From the NCBI RefSeq assembly GCF_026342405.1, contig NZ_JAPEMU010000001.1, positions 6,138,001 to 6,202,000 of the forward strand: a stretch of 64,000 nt of DNA. The letters run 5' to 3'. The translations under genes and the position numbers were made by a program. The notes under the pieces are model-generated. The model saw only the letters and a program-made list of their open reading frames with translations. It ran no database searches and had not been told where the DNA came from. The DNA is from Kitasatospora sp. NBC_00240 (GTDB lineage: Bacteria > Actinomycetota > Actinomycetes > Streptomycetales > Streptomycetaceae). Within the stretch, counting starts at the first letter, position 1, and each line of letters starts with the position of its first letter. Positions 16,854 to 24,930 of this stretch are shown in pieces.

Positions 16854-17453
16854 TCAGGCGGTCGCGAGCCGGCGGTTGCGGCGCACCACGCGGGCGACGG
16901 CCGCGCTGATGGTGGTCGCGGCGGCGCAGGAGACCGCCAGGCTCAGCCAGGCGGTGTCGAACCAGTGACTGTTCAGCCAGCCCAGGGTCACGATGTAGGC
17001 GGCCCAGATCAGGGCGGCCAGCGCCGACCAGCGCAGGAACTTGCGCGGGTGCGACGGCGAGTGGCCCATCGCGAGGTCGAGCACCGTCCGCCCGGCGGGC
17101 ACGAAGCGGGCGACCACCACGATGGCGGCGGCCGCACCCGTGGTCCGCCCGTCCAGTGCCTCCTGCACCCGGGCGACGCTGGCGGCCAGCTGCGGCCGGT
17201 GCTCCAGCCGGCGGCGGACCGACGGCGCGCCGCGCCGGGCCAGGCTCAGCAGCAGGATGTCGCCCAGGAAGGACGCCATCGCCACGCCGGCGGCCAGCAT
17301 CAGCGGGGCCCCGTCGATCCGGGCGGTGTTCAGCACGGCCAGGATGACCAGTGTCCCGCTGGGGATGAAGGGGAGGAAGGCGTCACCGAGTACCGCGAAC
17401 AGTGCCACGGCGCAGATCCATGACGATCCGACCAGTGTGGTGATGATGTCCAA
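16854..17453 (-). CDS. DedA family membrane protein
   Basis: A 199-residue DedA/SNARE-associated type protein, a family of probable lipid flippases or transporters needed for envelope homeostasis. Visible are the N-terminal re-entrant region with GDAFLPFIPSGTLVILA (family E/D-x-x-x-P-x-P-x-E area, here Asp then Pro-Phe-Ile-Pro), the conserved ARFVPAGRTVLDLAMG, and four to five helices. The start is the TTG at 17453 because GGAGGG precedes it at the right distance; the frame is open 15 codons further to another TTG at 17498 without such support. Single gene, divergent from the luciferase-like gene. Confidence 0.85.
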   Translation of the reverse strand: MDIITTLVGSSWICAVALFAVLGDAFLPFIPSGTLVILAVLNTARIDGAPLMLAAGVAMASFLGDILLLSLARRGAPSVRRRLEHRPQLAASVARVQEALDGRTTGAAAAIVVVARFVPAGRTVLDLAMGHSPSHPRKFLRWSALAALIWAAYIVTLGWLNSHWFDTAWLSLAVSCAAATTISAAVARVVRRNRRLATA

Positions 17454-17977
17454 GGCACTACTCCCTCCAGACCGGCCCGGGGGAGCAGGTGGTTGCAAGG
17501 GGCAACGCTAGCGCCTCGACCTTTCATGCCATGAAGCACCCCCTCTGTGGCAGGCCTCACAGACAGGCGCGAGCCCCTGGGGCGGGGTGCCGCTCCAGGG
17601 GCTCGCGGGGATCGAACGGAGCTGGTCCAGCCCGTTGACCTTGCTTTCGGGTGCGGATCCGATGCGCGATCCGCCCTCATCGGTAGCCTGCCGGACGATG
17701 GCGCCTCGGGGCGAGCCCTGGGACTGGCGACTTCCCGCGCTGGCGCGAACTCGCCACCCGTGACCGCGCGCTGTCTGTCAGTCAGCGCCTGACCTGCCGA
17801 ACGACCGGTCGACGGGAGTGCGGGGCCGTCCGGACGCCGGGCGCCGCACCCCGTCGGCGCCGGCCGCCCGGCGGCCCCGGCCGGCGTCCCCCGGTGGCGG
17901 GAACACGCCGCCGTCCCGGGCGGTTGTCCCCCGACGGCGGGGAGGCCCGCTCGTACACGATCAGGAGGCCGGACGGC
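17454..17977. other. Divergent intergenic region with a 13-bp stem-loop
   Basis: 524 bases without a supported gene. CGCGAGCCCCTGG (17568-17580) pairs perfectly with 17595-17607 over a 14-base loop. The genes on both sides point away from it, so it is not in terminator position for either. It may be a leader structure of one mRNA, an untracked small RNA, or the remnant of another unit. The rest shows nothing recognisable; AGGAGG at 17963-17968 serves the next gene. Confidence 0.55.
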
Positions 17978-19102
17978 ATGAGCACCGAGGACCAGCAGGC
18001 ACGCGAAGCGGGGCAGCCGGACCGTCCCGGCACCGCCGGCGGCATCGGCGCGGGCGCCGGAGCCGTGCACGGGGTGGCCCGGGGCACCGCGCCCGCGCCG
18101 CTGTCCATCCTCGACCTGGCCCCGGTGGGCGTCGGCCACACCCCGGCCGAGGCGCTGGTCGCGACCACCGAGCTGGCCCGCAGCGCCGAGGCCTGGGGCT
18201 ACCACCGCTTCTGGGTCGCCGAGCACCACGGGATGCCGGGGGTGGCCAGCTCGACCCCGGCCGTCCTGCTCGCGCACCTCGGCGCGCACACCAGCACCCT
18301 GCGGCTCGGCTCCGGCGGGGTGATGCTGCCCAACCACGCGCCGCTGGCGATAGCCGAGCAGTTCGGCCTGCTGGAGGCGCTCCACCCGGGCCGGATCGAC
18401 CTCGGGCTGGGCCGCGCCCCCGGCACCGACCAGGCGACCGCCCGGGCACTGCGCCGGGGCCTGGCCGAGGGCGCGGACGACTTCCCGCAGCAGCTCGCCG
18501 AGCTGACGCACTTCCTGGACGGGGACTTCCCGTCCGGCCACCCGTACGCCCGGCTCACCGCCGTCCCCAAGGGCGACGACCGCCCGCCGATCTGGCTGCT
18601 CGGCTCCTCCGGGTTCAGCGCCCGGCTGGCCGGGCGGCTGGGGCTGCCGTTCGCGTTCGCGCACCACTTCAGCGGCGACAACACGGTGCCCGCCCTGGAC
18701 CTGTACCGCTCCAGCTTCCGGCCGTCCGAGGTGCTGGCCGAGCCGTACGCGCTGATCGGCGTCAGCGCGGTCGCGGCCGACGGGCAGGCGCAGGCCCGCC
18801 GGCTGGCCCGCTCGGCCGGTCTGGGGATGCTCCGGTTGCGTCTCGGCATGCCGGGGCCGATCCCGACCCCGGAGGAGGCCGAGTCCTACCCGTACAGCCC
18901 GGCCGAGGCGGACTTCCTGGACGACTGGCTGTCCAAGGTCGTCCTCGGCTCGCCGGGGGAGGTGGCGGACGGTCTGGAGGCGCTGCGTAAGCGCACCGGC
19001 GCGGACGAGCTGATGGTCACCTCGCACATCCACGGCCACGAGGCGCGCCGCCGCTCCTACGGGCTGATCGCCCAGGCGTACGGGCTGACGGCGCAGGCCT
19101 AG
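17978..19102 (+). CDS. LLM class flavin-dependent oxidoreductase (luciferase-like)
   Basis: A 374-residue bacterial-luciferase-fold monooxygenase using reduced FMN or F420. After a hydrophilic N-terminus of about 40 residues it reads LSILDLAPVG, then WGYHRFWVAEHHGMPGVASSTP, LRLGSGGVMLPNHAPLAIAEQFGLLEALHPGRIDLGLGRAPGTD, the core of the MsnO8-like LLM group. YSPAEADFLDDWLSKVVLGSP and the C-terminal MVTSHIHGHEARRRSY complete the barrel. The substrate is unknown. ATG 17978 follows AGGAGG. A weak 6-bp hairpin after the stop (19119-19135) separates it from the convergent methyltransferase. Confidence 0.9.
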   Translation: MSTEDQQAREAGQPDRPGTAGGIGAGAGAVHGVARGTAPAPLSILDLAPVGVGHTPAEALVATTELARSAEAWGYHRFWVAEHHGMPGVASSTPAVLLAHLGAHTSTLRLGSGGVMLPNHAPLAIAEQFGLLEALHPGRIDLGLGRAPGTDQATARALRRGLAEGADDFPQQLAELTHFLDGDFPSGHPYARLTAVPKGDDRPPIWLLGSSGFSARLAGRLGLPFAFAHHFSGDNTVPALDLYRSSFRPSEVLAEPYALIGVSAVAADGQAQARRLARSAGLGMLRLRLGMPGPIPTPEEAESYPYSPAEADFLDDWLSKVVLGSPGEVADGLEALRKRTGADELMVTSHIHGHEARRRSYGLIAQAYGLTAQA

Positions 19103-19118
19103 CCGGGCGGGGAGGTGC

Positions 19119-19135
19119 GGCCGGGCGCGCCGGCC
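19119..19135. terminator. Weak hairpin between convergent genes
   Basis: GGCCGG-gcgcg-CCGGCC, a 6-bp GC stem in the 62-base gap between the luciferase-like gene and the convergent methyltransferase gene. It fits a terminator position but stems of this size are frequent in such GC-rich DNA. Confidence 0.35.
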
Positions 19136-19164
19136 CGGGCGCCGCAGGCCGGCGCCAACCAGGC

Positions 19165-19794
19165 CTACGAACGGCGGGCCAGCAGGTGTGCGTCGAGGAA
19201 GCCGCGTTCGGAGGCCGGGTCGTGGAGCAGCCTGGCGAAGGGAACGAGGCCGGCGTCGACCAGCAGTTCGGCGAGGCGGTCCACCGGCCAGCTGTAGGCG
19301 GGCGTCACCTTGTGGTCGAACCGGACCGGCTCCGGGCCTTCGGTCCCGAAGAAGGAGACCAGGAGCAGGCCGCCCGGTGCCAGCACGCGCACCTGTTCGG
19401 CGAGCAGCTCCGGCAGCTCTCCCGGCGGGGTGTGGATCATCGAGTAGTGGGCGAGTACGCCGCCGAGCGTGCCGTCCTCGAAAGGCAGGCACTCCATCCG
19501 CGCCTCGTGGAAGCGCAGCGCCGGACGGGCCCGCCGGGCGTGGTCGACCATGCCCGGGGAGAGGTCGACCCCGAACGCGTCCAGGCCCAGTTCGTGCAGC
19601 ATGGCCGTCAGATGTCCGGGCCCGCAGCCGACGTCCGCCGCCCGCGGGTTGCCCGTCGCGCGCACCAGTTCGGCGAACGTGCCGATCATGGCCCGGGCGA
19701 ACGGCCGCCCCTCCAGCCGGTCCGCGAACAGTGATGCGTACAGCTCGACGACCCCGTCGTAGGCCGCCCTGGTCCCGTCCTGATGATCCGTCAC
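19165..19794 (-). CDS. Class I SAM-dependent methyltransferase
   Basis: A 209-residue methyltransferase of the UbiE/type-11 group. Motif I is AADVGCGPGHLTAML, followed by FGVDLSPGMVDHAR (motif post I), MECLPFEDGTLGGVLAHYSMIH and LAPGGLLLVSFF. Acceptor substrate unknown. The start is the GTG at 19794. No ribosome site is present; a TAAAGT hexamer (19806-19801) ends six bases before the GTG, the geometry of a leaderless gene. It is followed on the left by the convergent luciferase-like gene and lies 146 bases from the end of the GGDEF-EAL gene. Confidence 0.88.
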   Translation of the reverse strand: MTDHQDGTRAAYDGVVELYASLFADRLEGRPFARAMIGTFAELVRATGNPRAADVGCGPGHLTAMLHELGLDAFGVDLSPGMVDHARRARPALRFHEARMECLPFEDGTLGGVLAHYSMIHTPPGELPELLAEQVRVLAPGGLLLVSFFGTEGPEPVRFDHKVTPAYSWPVDRLAELLVDAGLVPFARLLHDPASERGFLDAHLLARRS

Positions 19795-19939
19795 AGGGGG
19801 ACTTTAGAGCCGGCCCGATCATCGTCCCGTGGCGGGTCGAGGTGGGGTGACGGACGGAACGCGCGGGCTCGGGCCCCTGGTGCCGCAGGTGGATCGGCGG
19901 GGCCGTCCGTGGTGTGGCCGCCGGCGGGAGGTCAGCTGA

Positions 19940-22009
19940 TCATTTGTCCGACAGGCCCTGGGCCCGGGCTTCGCCGGTCCGGTTCCCGCGCAGTATGTCG
20001 GCGACCAGTTCGGCCTCACCCGGGCGGGCGAAGTACCAGCCCTGGGCGGTGTCGCAGCCGGTCAGCCGCAGCCGCTCGGCCTGGGCGGCGCTCTCGATGC
20101 CCTCGGCGGTGACGGTCAGCCCGAGCGCGTGGGCCAGCTGCACCATCGCGCGGACGATCTGCTCGTCCGCCTCGGTGCGCCGGGCCCCCTGGCCGGGGCG
20201 CCCCGGCACCGGGTCGCGGAAGCCCTCGATGAAGGTGCCGTCCAGCTTGAGGACGTGCACCGGCAGCCGGGACAGGTACGCCAGGTTGGAGTAGCCCGTC
20301 CCGAAGTCGTCGATGGCGATCCGTACGCCCATGTCGGCCAGCGCCTGCAGGGCCTGCAGCGGTCGCCCGCCCGGGCCGAGCAGGGCGCTCTCGGTGATCT
20401 CCAGCTGGAGCAGCCGGGCGGGCAGCCCGCTGCTCTCCAGCGCCTGGGCGACATCGGCGACGACGTCGGAGTCCCAGATCTGGCGGGCCGCCAGGTTGAC
20501 GCTGACGAAGGTCTCGGTGTCCGGGAACTCCATCAGCCAGCGGCGGGCCTGACGGCACGACTCCTCCAGCACCCACTTGCCGAGCGGGACGATCGCCCCG
20601 GACTCCTCGGCGAGCGGGATGAAGCGGTCCGGCGAGAGCGTCCCGTAGCGGGGGTGGCGCCAGCGGACCAGCGCCTCCGCGCCGTGCACCACGCCGTCCG
20701 CCAGCCCCACCAGCGGCTGGTACTCGACCGAGAACTCGCCCCGCTCCAGCGCGGGGCGCAGCGCGGTGGTGAGCAGCTGGCGGGTCAGCTGGTGGGCGCC
20801 GCGGTCCGGGTCGTAGAGCGTCCAGCGGGCCCGGCCGTCGGCCTTGGACCAGTACAGCGTCGAGTCGGCGTCCTTGACCAGGTCGGTCGGGGTGGTGCCG
20901 TCGACCGGGCGTTCGACCACGCCCACGCTGGCGGTCACCACCAGCTGGTGGCCGGCCACCTCGAAGGGCTTCTGCAGGGCGGCGACCAACCGGCCGGCGA
21001 GGGCGGTGAGCTGCTCGTTCCCCTCGCTGTCGGCGACCAGCACGGCGAACTCGTCGCCGCCGAGGCGGGCCACCAGCCGGCCCTCGCCCCGGGCGAAGCC
21101 GATCTCCAGCCGGGCGGCGACCGCCACCAGCAGCTGGTCGCCGATGTGGTGGCCGAGGGTCTCGTTGATGGCGGCGAAGCCGTCCAGGTCCAGGTAGCAG
21201 AGGCCGACCCGGCGGCCGTTCGGCTGCCGCTCACCGGAGGCGGGGGCCGCCGGGCGGCCGCCGTTGCCGTCGGCCTTGCCGTGCGCGCCGATGGCGCCGC
21301 CGTTCGCGGGGCGCCGCAGGGCCTGCGGGCCGGTGCCGTCGGCCTGGGGTGCGCGGCCGGCCCGGAGCGGGTGTCCGGGGTGCGGGGCGGGGCCGACGTG
21401 CGCGGCGTGTCCGGCGTGGTCGTCCGCCCGGAGGCAGGCGGCGTCCAGCCGTTCGAAGAACAGGGCGCGGTTGGGCAACCGGGTCAGCGGGTCGTGCAGG
21501 GCCTGGTACTTGAGCCGGTCCCAGAGCCTGCGCTGCTCGGTGATGTCCTCGACCATGGCGAGGGTGTACATCGGCCGGCCGGCGCCGTCCCGGATCAGCG
21601 AGAGGGTGACCTTGCTCAGCACCGTCCGCCCCTCGCGGTGCTTGAGCCGCTTCTCCATCCGGAGCCGGTCGCGTTCGCCGCGGACCAGCTCGCGGTACAG
21701 CCGGCGCGGGGTGTCCTCGGCCTCGATGATGTCGTGGATGTGCGTGCGCACCAGCTCCGAGACCTCGCGCCCGATCATCGCGGCCAGGGCCGGGTTGGCC
21801 TCGATGACCCGGTCGGTGGCGTCGATCAGCGCCATCCCGATGCCGGCGTCGGCGAACGCGGCCCGGAACCGGGACTCGCTGGCCCGCAGGGCGTCGAGCA
21901 GTTGGTCGGTGCCGTCGGCCGGCGGCGCCGAGCAGGTGGGGCAGACGGTCATCAGGGGGCTGCCGGTGGTGTCGGGCGCCGTTGCGCCGTCCGTCGTGGT
22001 GCCGTTCAT
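19940..22009 (-). CDS. PAS-GGDEF-EAL cyclic di-GMP turnover protein
   Basis: A 689-residue cytosolic signalling protein. A PAS domain (about residues 35-150, ASESRFRAAFADAGIGMALID) is followed by a diguanylate cyclase domain with intact ARLGGDEFAVLV and a phosphodiesterase domain with EALVRW, NLAARQ, LEITES, DDFGTGYS, LKLDGTF and AEGIES, so both catalytic sites look complete. No RxxD inhibitory site precedes GGDEF. About 65 residues rich in Gly/Ala/His/Pro interrupt the cyclase domain between LPNRALFFERLDAACL and RVGLCYLDLDGF. In streptomycetes such proteins tune c-di-GMP and thereby development. Start ATG 22009 is chosen just before the PAS domain; no strong ribosome site, so it may lie further upstream. 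Confidence 0.88.
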   Translation of the reverse strand: MNGTTTDGATAPDTTGSPLMTVCPTCSAPPADGTDQLLDALRASESRFRAAFADAGIGMALIDATDRVIEANPALAAMIGREVSELVRTHIHDIIEAEDTPRRLYRELVRGERDRLRMEKRLKHREGRTVLSKVTLSLIRDGAGRPMYTLAMVEDITEQRRLWDRLKYQALHDPLTRLPNRALFFERLDAACLRADDHAGHAAHVGPAPHPGHPLRAGRAPQADGTGPQALRRPANGGAIGAHGKADGNGGRPAAPASGERQPNGRRVGLCYLDLDGFAAINETLGHHIGDQLLVAVAARLEIGFARGEGRLVARLGGDEFAVLVADSEGNEQLTALAGRLVAALQKPFEVAGHQLVVTASVGVVERPVDGTTPTDLVKDADSTLYWSKADGRARWTLYDPDRGAHQLTRQLLTTALRPALERGEFSVEYQPLVGLADGVVHGAEALVRWRHPRYGTLSPDRFIPLAEESGAIVPLGKWVLEESCRQARRWLMEFPDTETFVSVNLAARQIWDSDVVADVAQALESSGLPARLLQLEITESALLGPGGRPLQALQALADMGVRIAIDDFGTGYSNLAYLSRLPVHVLKLDGTFIEGFRDPVPGRPGQGARRTEADEQIVRAMVQLAHALGLTVTAEGIESAAQAERLRLTGCDTAQGWYFARPGEAELVADILRGNRTGEARAQGLSDK

Positions 22010-22424
22010 GGCGGTGCCGTTCCCGCCCGGTGCGTCGCCGTGATGCGGCCACCGGCGCCGTTCGTCGATGTGTCGAAATCCCTCGTGCCGCACGCTCGTG
22101 TGATGAGCGTCGGCCCCCTCGGTCTGGCCCGGCACGGCATGCTCCCGTCCGCTGCTGACGCTGGTCCGGCCGACTGTCGCTGCCGCGGGGGCCGGAAGAC
22201 CCGCACACCTGTCATGGCCGCCGGAGCCTGGTGCCGGGCGCTCGCTGCGGAGCACCGGCGGGGAACGGGGGTGCTGCGGCCGATCATAAAGCGCGCACGG
22301 ATCGGGCGGTGACCGCCGCTCGGGTGAGTCGCCCTGGTTTTGCAGCAGTTGTGCCGGTACGTCAGCACACGCGAACGCCCCCGACATGCGTCACAGGAGG
22401 CGCGTCAGGGGCGTGTGCGCAGGT
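22010..22424. other. Region upstream of the GGDEF-EAL gene
   Basis: No convincing gene. Open frames here lack initiation signals and have shadow-like codon use. The most AT-rich part (22282-22350) lies about 270-340 bases upstream of the assigned start and might hold the promoter, in which case the gene has a long leader or an earlier start. Otherwise nothing recognisable. Confidence 0.35.
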
Positions 22425-22492
22425 CGCGCGCTCCCCGGTGGAGCCGGGTGCCCCGTCGAGGGCCCGTCGGCACGGCGGCCGGGGAGCGCGCG
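22425..22492 (-). terminator. Long-stem terminator after the OsmC gene
   Basis: CGCGCGCTCCCCGG (22425-22438) pairs perfectly with 22479-22492, a 14-bp stem. The 40-base loop can form an inner hairpin (GTGCC with GGCAC). It starts six bases beyond the OsmC stop, so it most likely ends that transcript. Confidence 0.7.
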
Positions 22493-22497
22493 GGCCG

Positions 22498-22923
22498 TCA
22501 GGCCAGCTTGGCGGTCAGGGTGATGGTGGTCCCCGTCAGGGCCTGGCTGACCGGGCAGTTCGCCTTGGCGTCCTCCGCGGCCTTGACGAAGCCGGCCTCG
22601 TCCAGGCCCGGTACCTCACCGGTGACGGTGAGGTGGATGCCGGTGATGCCGGTACCCGGCTGGAAGGTCACGTCGGCCTGGGTGTCGAGCTTGGCGGGCG
22701 GGTTGCCCGCGCCGGCCAGGCCGTGCGAGAGCGCCATCGAGAAGCAGGCCGAGTGCGCGGCCGCGATGAGCTCCTCCGGGCTGGTCTTGCCGTTCGGCTG
22801 CTCGGAACGGGCCGGCCAGGACACGGGGTACGTGCCGATGCCGGACGAGGCGAGGGTCACCTCGCCCTTGCCGTCGAGCAGGTTGCCTTCCCAAACGGTG
22901 TGGGCGGTGCGAGTGGTTGCCAC
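22498..22923 (-). CDS. OsmC family peroxiredoxin (organic hydroperoxide reductase)
   Basis: A 141-residue thiol peroxidase that reduces organic hydroperoxides. The redox cysteines are Cys60 in AAAHSACFSMAL and Cys123 in KANCPVSQAL, with Arg39 (WPARSEQ) near the peroxide site. The length and the order of motifs match OsmC rather than Ohr. The GTG at 22923 has GGAGG eleven bases upstream. Monocistronic, ended by a 14-bp stem hairpin, and divergent from the chorismate mutase gene 547 bases away. Confidence 0.93.
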   Translation of the reverse strand: MATTRTAHTVWEGNLLDGKGEVTLASSGIGTYPVSWPARSEQPNGKTSPEELIAAAHSACFSMALSHGLAGAGNPPAKLDTQADVTFQPGTGITGIHLTVTGEVPGLDEAGFVKAAEDAKANCPVSQALTGTTITLTAKLA

Positions 22924-23358
22924 GATCGGTACCTCCAGTGCTGAGCGACTGCTGATCGGTTACGTCCGGTCATGCCGCGTACAGCCTAAGGGCAGGCCCG
23001 GCGGCGGTTGCGGGCGGCACTCTGACCACTTACACAGCGTCATATCCGCCAGGGCCGGTGGTTTTCGGCCGGTCCGGCCGTGGGCCACCCGCCGGCGGCG
23101 CCGACCCGGCCGGCGGCGGGGCCGGTCGTGGGGCCGGTGGTGGGGCCGACGGCGGGGTGGGTCACGGGGCCGGGGACAGCGCCCGCGCCGGGGGCGTGGG
23201 GTGCGTCCGGTGCTCGGGCGGGAGCGGTGACCGCACGGATGCGACGGGCGACGGGTGACGGGTGCGGAGGGCGATCGGTGCTGGTCCGGGCGACGGACCG
23301 CCGCCGCCCCGCCCCGGCGGTCCGCGTCCCGTCCTGCGGTCCGTATCGCGGACAACCA
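22924..23358. other. Divergent intergenic region with 12-bp tandem repeats
   Basis: No supported gene. Three tandem 12-bp units of GGGGCCGGTCGT type occupy 23118-23153. The segment 23026-23050 (ACTTACACAGCGTCATATCC) is AT-richer and is the likely promoter area of the leftward OsmC gene. The rest is uniformly GC-rich. Confidence 0.45.
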
Positions 23359-23404
23359 GGGCAAACAATGGCGGCCCGCGCGGGCCGCCCTGTTAGATTT
23401 GCCC
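23359..23404. promoter_or_regulatory. Nested palindrome in the chorismate mutase leader or promoter
   Basis: GGGCAAA (23359-23365) and TTTGCCC (23398-23404) flank a perfect 20-bp palindrome GGCGGCCCGCGCGGGCCGCC (23370-23389). TAGATT (23394-23399) within it fits a -10 hexamer. The structure ends 66 bases before the chorismate mutase ATG. As the preceding gene is divergent, it is not a terminator of any recognised gene. It could be an attenuator-like leader hairpin or an operator; both are inference. Confidence 0.55.
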
Positions 23405-23470
23405 GGGCCCGAGCCCGACCACCGGTCCGGCCGGGTGCCACCTTGCCCGCTCAGCCCCGGAGCCGCCCCG

Positions 23471-23806
23471 ATGACGGACCACGCCACGACCCCCGACGCC
23501 GGCTCGCCCGAGGGGATCGACGATGCCGTCCGGGCCGAGCTGACCAGCCTGCGGGAGAGCATCGACAACATCGACGCCGCCGTGGTCCACATGCTGGCCG
23601 AGCGCTTCAAGGCCACCCAGCGGGTCGGCCGCCTCAAGGCCGAGCACAAGCTGCCGCCGGCCGACCCGGCCCGGGAGCGTGACCAGATCAAGCGGCTGCG
23701 CGAGCTGGCGGCCGGGGCCCACCTGGACCCGGTCTTCGCCGAGAAGTTCCTCACGTTCATCATCGCCGAGGTGATCCGCCACCACGAGGCCATCGCCCGC
23801 GCCTGA
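23471..23806 (+). CDS. Chorismate mutase, AroQ class
   Basis: A 111-residue all-helical chorismate mutase converting chorismate to prephenate for phenylalanine and tyrosine. The first helix ELTSLRESIDNIDAAVVHMLAERFKATQRVGRLKAEHKLPPADPARE carries the usual Arg (TSLRESID), Arg (ERFKATQRVGRLK) and Lys active-site residues; FAEKFLTFIIAEVIRHHEAI is the final helix. No fused domain. The ATG at 23471 has only a weak GGAG 10 bases upstream. The sequence of the last eight codons recurs 39 bases downstream past the stop. Its promoter region contains the nested palindrome at 23359-23404. Confidence 0.93.
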   Translation: MTDHATTPDAGSPEGIDDAVRAELTSLRESIDNIDAAVVHMLAERFKATQRVGRLKAEHKLPPADPARERDQIKRLRELAAGAHLDPVFAEKFLTFIIAEVIRHHEAIARA

Positions 23807-23842
23807 GCTGCCGCGCCCGCCCACGAGGCCGTCGCCCGCGCC
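23782..23842 (+). repeat. Direct repeat of the 3' end of the chorismate mutase gene
   Basis: CCACGAGGCCATCGCCCGCG plus two bases (23782-23803) recurs at 23821-23842 with one change, a 39-bp period. The first copy is coding and the second lies after the stop, suggesting a past tandem duplication or strand slippage. Confidence 0.75.
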
Positions 23843-24030
23843 CGCCCGGCCGCGTCGCCCGCGCCCCTTTGGGGCCGGTCGTGTCGGCTGCGGCTAAATG
23901 TCTGATTTCGTGGCGCCTGATGGTTGGCGTTAGCGTGCTGTCTCCCTGGATCGGCTGATCCGGTGGATCGTGGTACCCCGCGCAGTCAGGGCGCGGGGTG
24001 ACGGGCCGCGGTCCGGAGAGGCGGTTCGCG

Positions 24031-24180
24031 ATGGCTTCGGCGATGGCACAGCGGCGGCGGGAGCCCCGGCAGCGGCATGGAGCCGGCCCGGTGGTGCAGC
24101 GCACCGCCCGGCCCGCGCACCCCTGTGGCCGGACCTCCCGCTCCGCGCGGATAGCCGCGGCCCCGGGGTGCGCCCGATGA
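24031..24180 (+). CDS. Possible small basic ORF coupled to the signal peptidase gene
   Basis: A 49-residue frame, MASAMAQRRREPRQRHG... ending ...IAAAPGCAR, very rich in Arg. It has GGAGAGG ten bases before its ATG, and its TGA overlaps the signal peptidase ATG as ATGA, the usual sign of translational coupling. No homology is recognised, so it could be a leader peptide, a genuine small protein, or chance. Confidence 0.35.
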   Translation: MASAMAQRRREPRQRHGAGPVVQRTARPAHPCGRTSRSARIAAAPGCAR

Positions 24181-24929
24181 CGACCGAGCTGACCGGCCCG
24201 CGCCGGGCCGACCGTCGCCGCAGAGCCGCCCCCGAGGGCCGCAAGCGCCGGGCGCGCCGCGCCGCCGGCCGGACCGGGCGCCGCCGCCGCTGGCCCTGGT
24301 GGGCCGAGATCCCCGCGATGGTGGTGGTCGGCCTGCTCGTCGCCCTGCTGATCAAGACCTGCCTCTTCCAGGTGTTCACCATCCCCTCGGGGTCGATGGA
24401 GAACACCCTGCGGATCGGCGACCGGGTCGGCGTCAACAAGCTCTCCCCGCTCTTCGGCTGGGAGCCGAAGCCGGGCGAGCCGGTGGTCTTCAAGGATCCG
24501 GGGGACTGGCTGCCCGCGCAGGCCACCAGCGGCGGCAACCCCGTCACCGGCGCGGTCGGCGACGTGCTGTCCTTCGTCGGCCTGGTACCGCCGAAGGACG
24601 ACAACTACCTGGTCAAGCGGGTGATCGCGACCGGCGGCCAGACCGTCCAGTGCTCCGGCACCACCCTGAAGGTCGACGGCGCGCCGGTCAGCGAGCCGTA
24701 CCTCTTCCACGGGGACGACTCCTGCGCGGGGATGGACTTCGGGCCCGTCACCGTCCCGGACGGCTACGTCTGGGTGGAGGGCGACCACCGCAGCGACTCC
24801 GCGGACTCCCGCTACCACCAGCAGGAGAAGGGCGGCGGCGCGGTACCGGTCGAGAACGTGGTCGGCCCGGTCTCGGCCGTGGTGTGGCCGCTCGGGCACC
24901 TGGACTGGTTCGGCTGGTCCGGCCACTGA
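24177..24929 (+). CDS. lepB: Signal peptidase I
   Basis: A 250-residue type I signal peptidase that cleaves exported preproteins at the outer face of the membrane. A very Arg-rich cytosolic tail (residues 9-38) leads into one helix (PAMVVVGLLVALLIKTCLF). The catalytic Ser73 is in IPSGSMENTL and the general-base Lys in NYLVKRVIATGG; GDHRSDSADSR is the conserved C-terminal box. ATG 24177 overlaps the stop of a small upstream frame. Streptomycetes usually carry several such peptidases; this one is isolated from the known sip cluster genes. Its stop is one base from that of the convergent EamA gene. Confidence 0.92.
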   Translation: MTTELTGPRRADRRRRAAPEGRKRRARRAAGRTGRRRRWPWWAEIPAMVVVGLLVALLIKTCLFQVFTIPSGSMENTLRIGDRVGVNKLSPLFGWEPKPGEPVVFKDPGDWLPAQATSGGNPVTGAVGDVLSFVGLVPPKDDNYLVKRVIATGGQTVQCSGTTLKVDGAPVSEPYLFHGDDSCAGMDFGPVTVPDGYVWVEGDHRSDSADSRYHQQEKGGGAVPVENVVGPVSAVVWPLGHLDWFGWSGH

Positions 24930-24930
24930 C

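Noticed and set aside
17600..17640. GGGATCGAAC resembling a tRNA T-loop on the minus strand
   Set aside because: The flanking bases do not form a T-stem and no acceptor or anticodon arms are present, so it is neither a tRNA nor a clear attachment site.
20129..22312. 727-codon open frame on the plus strand
   Set aside because: Antisense to the GGDEF-EAL gene; no initiation signal and no domain.
23080..23682. 200-codon plus-strand frame with GPVV repeats
   Set aside because: The repeats reflect 12-bp tandem DNA units, the frame overlaps the chorismate mutase gene in another frame, and there is no ribosome site.
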